Shown here piece after piece: positions 59,486 to 64,000 of a stretch of DNA of 64,000 nucleotides. Under the pieces are notes generated by a model. The model was not told the origin of the DNA. It did no database searches and worked only from the letters and a program-made list of their open reading frames with translations. The position numbers and the translations under genes are program-made. How positions within the stretch are numbered: the first letter of the stretch is position 1; the number at the start of each line of letters is the position of its first letter. The stretch comes from an uncultured Helicobacter sp. Lineage in GTDB: Bacteria > Campylobacterota > Campylobacteria > Campylobacterales > Helicobacteraceae. The stretch lies in the NCBI RefSeq assembly GCF_910577135.1, contig NZ_CAJTLL010000009.1:5301-69300 (forward strand), read 5' to 3'.

Positions 59486-60274
59486 ATGTCGCTTTTAGAT
59501 ATTAAGAATCTTAGTTTTGCCTACACATCGCATAATGTGCTTGAAAATGTGAATTTTGAAGTGCAAGATGGGGATTTTTGGGCGATTATTGGACCAAATG
59601 GTGGAGGTAAAAGCACATTAGTAAGGCTTATTTTAGGGCTTCTTAAGGCACAAAGTGGCTCCATAAGCTTTGCACAGGGTATGGAATTAACACAAATTGG
59701 CTATGTCCCGCAAAATACAAATTTCAATATGAATTTTCCTATCTGTGTGAGAGATGTTATTACATTAGGTTTGCTAAAGCCTAGCATATTAGGCTTTAGA
59801 GTCCGCAAACATCTCAAAGCGGTGCAAGATGCAATGGAGCAGCTCCATATCGCCCATCTTGCCCAAAAGCCTATTAACGCTTTATCAGGTGGAGAGAGGC
59901 AAAAGGTGCTTATTGCCCGCGCTTTAGTTAATCGCACAAGGCTTCTTATCCTTGATGAGCCAACTGCAAGTGTCGATGTCAAGGCGCAAGAGGAGATTTA
60001 TGAGTTACTCTTAAAACTTAATAAACATATAAGCATTATCGTAGTGAGCCACGATATTAGCTTTATTCTAGGCTATGCAAAAAAGGTGCTTTATGTGAAT
60101 AAATACGCGCTTACTCATAATATTCCTCAATGCGATTTGGACTTAAAAGGGCATATTTGCGAGGTGGATATTCTTAACTCTTTTGCGCAAAAAGTACAGA
60201 ATCTAAGCGAAGATTCTCAATTGAATGTGTCTTTGGCACCGCAGACAAATGCCAAGGAAGCGGCAAATGGCTGA
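59486..60274 (+). CDS. znuC: Zinc ABC transporter ATP-binding protein
   Basis: A 262-residue ABC ATPase. Walker A is GPNGGGKST, the Q-loop is in IGYVPQNT, the signature is LSGGERQK, Walker B is LLILDEPTASVD and the H-loop His is in VVSHDIS. It energises metal uptake with ZnuA and ZnuB. It begins five bases after znuA and overlaps znuB by eight bases. Confidence 0.93.
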   Translation: MSLLDIKNLSFAYTSHNVLENVNFEVQDGDFWAIIGPNGGGKSTLVRLILGLLKAQSGSISFAQGMELTQIGYVPQNTNFNMNFPICVRDVITLGLLKPSILGFRVRKHLKAVQDAMEQLHIAHLAQKPINALSGGERQKVLIARALVNRTRLLILDEPTASVDVKAQEEIYELLLKLNKHISIIVVSHDISFILGYAKKVLYVNKYALTHNIPQCDLDLKGHICEVDILNSFAQKVQNLSEDSQLNVSLAPQTNAKEAANG

Positions 60275-61079
60275 AATATTCTCCTATCAATTTGTGTGGG
60301 TAGCACTTTTTATGTCCTTTTTGGTAAGTATTTGCAGTGGGATTATTGGCTCAATCATTGTCGCCAATAAAAATGTTTTTGTCGCAGGAGGTGTGGCACA
60401 TAGCGCCTTTGGCGGTGTGGGTGCGGCGTTATTTTTTGGCTTTAGCACGACATTTGGAGCATTGCTCTTTGGCGTGATAATGGCTTTATTTCTTTCTTAT
60501 GCGTTTTTATATCAAAAAGAGCGGCTTGATGCGTATGTGGGGGCGAGTTGGGCTTTTGGTATGGCAATAGGCGTAATTTTTATTGACATCACACCCGGCT
60601 ATAATAGCGACATATCAAGCTATCTTTTTGGCTCTCTTTTGGCTGTGGGCTTAGAAGAAATGATTGCTATGGGTATTTTTGATGTATTTTTAGTGCTTTT
60701 TGTGGCATTGTATTATTATGAAATGTTAGCACTTTTTTATGATAATCAGTTTTGCACACTTAAGGGCTTAAATGTATATGCTTGGACGAGCATTATTTTC
60801 GTGCTTATTGCCATAGGAGTAGTGCTTTCAATGAGTGTGGGAGGATTAATTTTAATTCTAGCTATTCTCTCAATCCCCGCTTATATCGCTCATTTGTTTT
60901 CGCATTCATTAGCCTTTATGATGTGTATTTCGTGGCTCATTTCGCTTATTTCTATATGGGTGGGATTTTTTGTCGCATATTGGTGTAATGTCAGTATAGG
61001 GGCGTGTATCGTTGTTTTACTTGCATTTGCGATGTTTGGGGCTATTATATTTCACAAATTTATAAGGAGGATTCTATGA
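60267..61079 (+). CDS. znuB: Zinc ABC transporter permease
   Basis: A polytopic permease of the ABC-3 family with about eight hydrophobic segments, 270 residues. The start has SFLVSICSGIIGSIIVANKNVFVAGGVAHSAFGGVG, the conserved coupling region of this family, and LGLEEMIAMG-like and SVGGLILILAILSIPAY segments later. The frame is open to 60225, but the family sequence begins at the ATG at 60267, overlapping znuC. The next small gene starts in an ATGA overlap with its stop. Confidence 0.92.
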   Translation: MAEIFSYQFVWVALFMSFLVSICSGIIGSIIVANKNVFVAGGVAHSAFGGVGAALFFGFSTTFGALLFGVIMALFLSYAFLYQKERLDAYVGASWAFGMAIGVIFIDITPGYNSDISSYLFGSLLAVGLEEMIAMGIFDVFLVLFVALYYYEMLALFYDNQFCTLKGLNVYAWTSIIFVLIAIGVVLSMSVGGLILILAILSIPAYIAHLFSHSLAFMMCISWLISLISIWVGFFVAYWCNVSIGACIVVLLAFAMFGAIIFHKFIRRIL

Positions 61080-61273
61080 AAGAAGAAGAAAGTCAAAAGA
61101 TTGCCAAACGAGCGGTAAAAATCGCGCTTTTTTGCGTGTTTGTTACTCTGCTTTTAAGCCTTATTAATATCTACATACTTATCATTCAGGCAAGTGCTAC
61201 TGCTGCGATGAGTAAGGAAATCAAGGAATTACAAGAACAAGCGGGAATTACGCGATACATACCACAAGAGTAG
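61076..61273 (+). CDS. Small single-pass membrane protein, znuB-coupled
   Basis: A 65-residue protein with a charged N-terminus (MKEEESQKIAKRAVK), one hydrophobic helix (IALFCVFVTLLLSLINIYILII) and a short helical tail (EIKELQEQAGITRYIPQE). AAGGAGG lies just ahead and the ATG overlaps the znuB stop as ATGA, so it is translationally coupled to the transporter. It resembles small DUF-type membrane proteins found after such genes in Campylobacterota; function unknown. Confidence 0.72.
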   Translation: MKEEESQKIAKRAVKIALFCVFVTLLLSLINIYILIIQASATAAMSKEIKELQEQAGITRYIPQE

Positions 61274-61531
61274 AATCTTGCATTGATTAGAGGATAGGGC
61301 AGCAGAGCGTTAAGATAGCAGAGAGTGAGTTTTCTTTCTTGTTTTGGCTTAAATGAAAAAACAAGATTATTTGCAGGTATTAAATAGAGAGAATAAATGT
61401 ATTGCTATTAATGCTTTGAACATTCCTTCTTGATGAAGGGCACTATGATGATGGCTTGATATGGAATTATTTTTGCTAATACATTTACGTAAAGTGAGAT
61501 TCTAAAAGGATTGAGAAATTCAAGGGATTTT

Positions 61532-62668
61532 ATGAAAAGAGCATTACGTATTTTTGTATTTATATGTGCTTTATTGCAGAGTGCATATACAAATGACATC
61601 GCACAATTACTCCTTACAGGGAAGCCAAGTGGGCATATGGGGTTGTATTATCAAGGTATGACAGGTGGTGCGCCTAGTTTTGTCGATGCGAATGTTTCAC
61701 TTGCCTATCAAACTCGGCGATTACGTGGTGTGGCTCTTGGTGCTTCTATGTGGGCTGCTACAAAGCTTTTTCAGCTCAATACTGGAGATTTTTCGCAAGT
61801 GAAGAGCAATTTCGTTTTTACAGAGCTCTATGCAAACTTTACAAATCCTAATCGTATTAGCGCATCTCTGGGACGTTTTGCTATTGATAGTGAATGGATT
61901 AAGTATTATACACAAGGTGCGGCATTAAGCTATGAGGATATAGAGAATCTTAAGATTGATTTTATTTGGGCGAATAGAAGTGCTTATGTTACAAATTATC
62001 GAATGGACGACTTTTATAATCCTTTTGGGGGTGTGGGATCTCTATACTTGAGTGCAGCTGCAACATTGCCAGATTCCCCATTGCAAATTACACCTTATAT
62101 CTATGCTGCCCCTAGCGATTTTACCGCGTTTGGGCTTAAGGTGCTTGTCGCTGTCCCTGCACCATCGGCTACGCTGTATGGTAAAATGCACTTTCTTTCT
62201 TTTGTGAGTAAAAGCGATCGGGTTATAGATTATGCTGTTACAAATGGTGATGGTGGATTTGTATGGCTAGAGGGTGGTGCAAAATGGTCTGGCTTTAATG
62301 TCGGTGGAGGTGTGATTTCTGTTACTGAAAATGGTGCAAGAGGTATTGATGCCTTTGGGCAAAGTAGCTATTTTGAGAGAAGAGAAGGTTTATTTTATAA
62401 TGATGCTACTACACTTTACGCATTTTTACAATATGACTTGAAGCAATATATACAGCTTGATTCGGCTATCCGTCATACATCTATTGGGACTAAACATATC
62501 TTTAATTGGGAGATAGGGCTTGTATCTGAACCCCAATATAATATTGAATTGGGTGTAAAAGTTATAGGAATGATAAATAATGCCGATTTTACGCTCGATA
62601 ATTCTATTTTCGCCAATGATGGCAGGAATTATTTGCTAGCCCGTGTATTTGGACAGGTTAGTTTTTAA
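61532..62668 (+). CDS. Hof/OprD-like outer membrane porin, copy 1
   Basis: An outer membrane beta-barrel protein of 378 residues with signal peptide (ALRIFVFICALLQSAYT), repeated amphipathic strands, HMGLYYQGM near the N-terminus, SLGRFAIDSEW, and terminal LLARVFGQVSF with a final Phe. The pattern, including GRFxID and a long barrel of about 380 residues, fits the Helicobacter Hof family/OprD-like porins, often for small-molecule uptake. The start at 61532 has AAGGGA before it and begins the signal peptide; an earlier ATG at 61511 would add seven polar residues. It is followed by a second such gene after 21 bases. Confidence 0.8.
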   Translation: MKRALRIFVFICALLQSAYTNDIAQLLLTGKPSGHMGLYYQGMTGGAPSFVDANVSLAYQTRRLRGVALGASMWAATKLFQLNTGDFSQVKSNFVFTELYANFTNPNRISASLGRFAIDSEWIKYYTQGAALSYEDIENLKIDFIWANRSAYVTNYRMDDFYNPFGGVGSLYLSAAATLPDSPLQITPYIYAAPSDFTAFGLKVLVAVPAPSATLYGKMHFLSFVSKSDRVIDYAVTNGDGGFVWLEGGAKWSGFNVGGGVISVTENGARGIDAFGQSSYFERREGLFYNDATTLYAFLQYDLKQYIQLDSAIRHTSIGTKHIFNWEIGLVSEPQYNIELGVKVIGMINNADFTLDNSIFANDGRNYLLARVFGQVSF

Positions 62669-62689
62669 ACTACTTTATAAGGAGAGTAT

Positions 62690-63961
62690 ATGAAAAAAGT
62701 CTATGTATCACTCGCGCTCGTGGGTGCAATGGCTGCAAGTGCAAGTGCTGTAGAAGTAACACCCTTTGGACATTTAGGTGCGTTCTATCATCAAGGTTTT
62801 GGTGGTTTGGGCGTGCAAGATAATGGCAAGGAAGTGCAAAGAGCTTATGCTAATGTGAGTGCAAGAGTAGGTGTAGAGGTAGGTTTAGGCTCAGCCTTCA
62901 GCATAGGGCTTGGTGCATGGGGTGGTTATCCATTCTACGCTACAGGTGATAGCCCCCAGAATGTAGGCGATATAGCGTTTCCTAGAAATGTTGATGTATC
63001 TGATGCATATTTGCGCTATGATGGCAGACGTTTAAGAGTAATTGGCGGACGCTTTGATATTGGTGAATTTTATATGGGTAAAGACCGCAAGAACTATACA
63101 GGTGTAGATTGGATTTATGGTAATACACAAGGTGCGGCTTTAAATGTTGATGGTGGAGCTGTGAGCCTCTGGGCATATTGGAGAAATTCACAACTTGGTG
63201 CAGGACAAGCCTTCAATAGAATAGGTTATGAGCTTTCAAGCTTTGATACATATCAAGGGCAAAAAAACCATCAAGGTGAGCTTGTCTCTGGAGGCGTAGA
63301 TGTGAATTTTGGCGCATTTAGAATCTCACCTTTTGCTTCATATCTTACAAGCACGGATACAAGAGCAAATAGCGGTGGTATAGATGTTCTTAATGCTGGA
63401 GCAAAGGCACAACTTGAGCTTGGCGATGGCGGATTAAAATCTATTACTACGTTAAGAGGTATATTTAGCACAACAAATCTTGTAAAAGATGGCAGCGGCA
63501 ATAGTGGCACTACTTTTTGGCTTGATGAAGAATTACGCTTTAGCGAGATATGGAAGCTTGGAGCAGGATATATCACTTCAAGTAAAGATACTTTCTTGCT
63601 TAACTATGGTGATAGGGCAAGATTCTATGGCTATAGAGCAGGATTGTTATCTGGTGCTGGAGTGGGTAATTCCTTGGGTATAAACAATAATGCTTCAACT
63701 TGGTATGTCTTTGGTGGTTTAGAAGCTAAACGTATAGCACTTGACTTGCTCTATGCAGGTGGTAACTACAAAGAAATTTCTGCTATCGTTGCTTTTAAAC
63801 TATGGGAAAGTGGGCAAATGCACTTTTCAGTCGGTGGTGGCTATGTAGGCACAGGTTATGGTAGCAACGATGATACTACTCTAGGCAGTGCGCTAACAGG
63901 TATTACTGATGGAACTAAATGGCAAGACTCTGCTTATGTCTTTGCTAAGCTTGGATTCTAA
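62690..63961 (+). CDS. Hof/OprD-like outer membrane porin, copy 2
   Basis: A second porin of the same family, 423 residues. It has a signal peptide ending ASASA, then VEVTPFGHLGAFYHQGFGG, IGGRFDIGEFYMGKD, GNTQGAALNVDGGAVSLWAYW and terminal YVFAKLGF. The early HLGAFYHQG and GGRFDIG match the copy 1 features HMGLYYQGM and GRFAID. TAAGGAGAGTAT before the ATG is a strong ribosome site, suggesting high expression. A perfect 10-bp hairpin follows the stop. Substrate unknown. Confidence 0.82.
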   Translation: MKKVYVSLALVGAMAASASAVEVTPFGHLGAFYHQGFGGLGVQDNGKEVQRAYANVSARVGVEVGLGSAFSIGLGAWGGYPFYATGDSPQNVGDIAFPRNVDVSDAYLRYDGRRLRVIGGRFDIGEFYMGKDRKNYTGVDWIYGNTQGAALNVDGGAVSLWAYWRNSQLGAGQAFNRIGYELSSFDTYQGQKNHQGELVSGGVDVNFGAFRISPFASYLTSTDTRANSGGIDVLNAGAKAQLELGDGGLKSITTLRGIFSTTNLVKDGSGNSGTTFWLDEELRFSEIWKLGAGYITSSKDTFLLNYGDRARFYGYRAGLLSGAGVGNSLGINNNASTWYVFGGLEAKRIALDLLYAGGNYKEISAIVAFKLWESGQMHFSVGGGYVGTGYGSNDDTTLGSALTGITDGTKWQDSAYVFAKLGF

Positions 63962-63977
63962 TTTATCTTAACAATCT

Positions 63978-64000
63978 TACTAGGCTAGTTTAGCCTAGTA
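63978..64000 (+). terminator. Hairpin terminator after the second porin, at window edge
   Basis: TACTAGGCTA, loop GTT, TAGCCTAGTA is a perfect 10-bp stem starting 17 bases after the stop; any U-run lies beyond the window. Confidence 0.6.

Overview
The window looks like the chromosome of an enterohepatic Helicobacter or close relative in the Campylobacterota. It is AT-rich and carries Helicobacter-type marker genes: a UPF0323 lipoprotein, a non-discriminating-type AspRS, CheV, a futalosine-pathway deaminase, NadB and Hof-like outer membrane proteins. It also has very many long poly-C/poly-G contingency tracts. No tRNA, rRNA, CRISPR array, insertion sequence or prophage gene was recognised.

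Layout. (1) 1-10254: housekeeping genes, namely an unrecognised partial gene, uvrC, a DUF721-like gene, an LptM-like lipoprotein, nadB, a 744-bp hairpin-dense non-coding stretch, a glutathionylspermidine-synthase-like gene, a UPF0323 lipoprotein, mnmG and a Crp/Fnr regulator. (2) 10268-40396: a 30-kb surface-glycan cluster, all on the minus strand. It combines a legionaminic/sialic-acid-type pathway (LegB, LegC, NeuD/LegH-like, three NeuC/LegG-like epimerases, one NeuB/LegI) with an acyl-carrier-protein module (two ACPs, KASIII, FkbH, VOC protein, SDR remnant, two left-handed beta-helix acyltransferases). It also has three formyltransferase-type domains, two ATP-grasp ligases, methyltransferases, aminotransferases, a radical SAM remnant and a GT2 remnant. 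(3) 40412-43471: M23 peptidase, rplU, rpmA, an internally deleted copy of the GT2 gene, and obgE. (4) 43472-52137: a broken outer membrane protein gene with a poly-G run in its presumed promoter spacer, UPF0145, aspS, cheV, ligA, an outer membrane protein and a DEAD-box helicase. (5) 52296-61273: a tight plus-strand operon of ccdA, inactive pyrC paralogue, mscS, aminodeoxyfutalosine deaminase, LMW-PTP, ArsC-like, NlpC/P60, znuA-znuC-znuB and a small membrane protein. (6) 61532-63961: two Hof/OprD-like porins.

The most striking feature is phase variation in the glycan cluster. Thirteen uninterrupted poly-G runs (coding sense, 8-13 G) plus one interrupted run lie inside genes. They fall into three groups: runs that split a domain (several OFF as sequenced), runs that join or pad domains (a formyltransferase-GNAT fusion, a VOC linker), and runs in the last codons, where changing length decides whether translation ends early or runs on to the next gene's start. 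Two phase-variable genes are followed right after the stop codon by a hairpin that hides the next gene's Shine-Dalgarno, so a slip in one gene could also gate its neighbour. This coupling is inferred from sequence and is the main candidate for something undescribed here.

Other points: the rpmA-obgE gap holds a GT2 copy identical to the cluster copy except for a 982-bp internal deletion and small differences at the outer edges; AGAATCT/AGATTCT is strongly over-represented (20 by eye in the first 10 kb); and several genes (SDR, FkbM, GT2, radical SAM, OMP) carry ordinary frameshifts or stops in addition to tract slippage, which could be real decay or homopolymer sequencing error.
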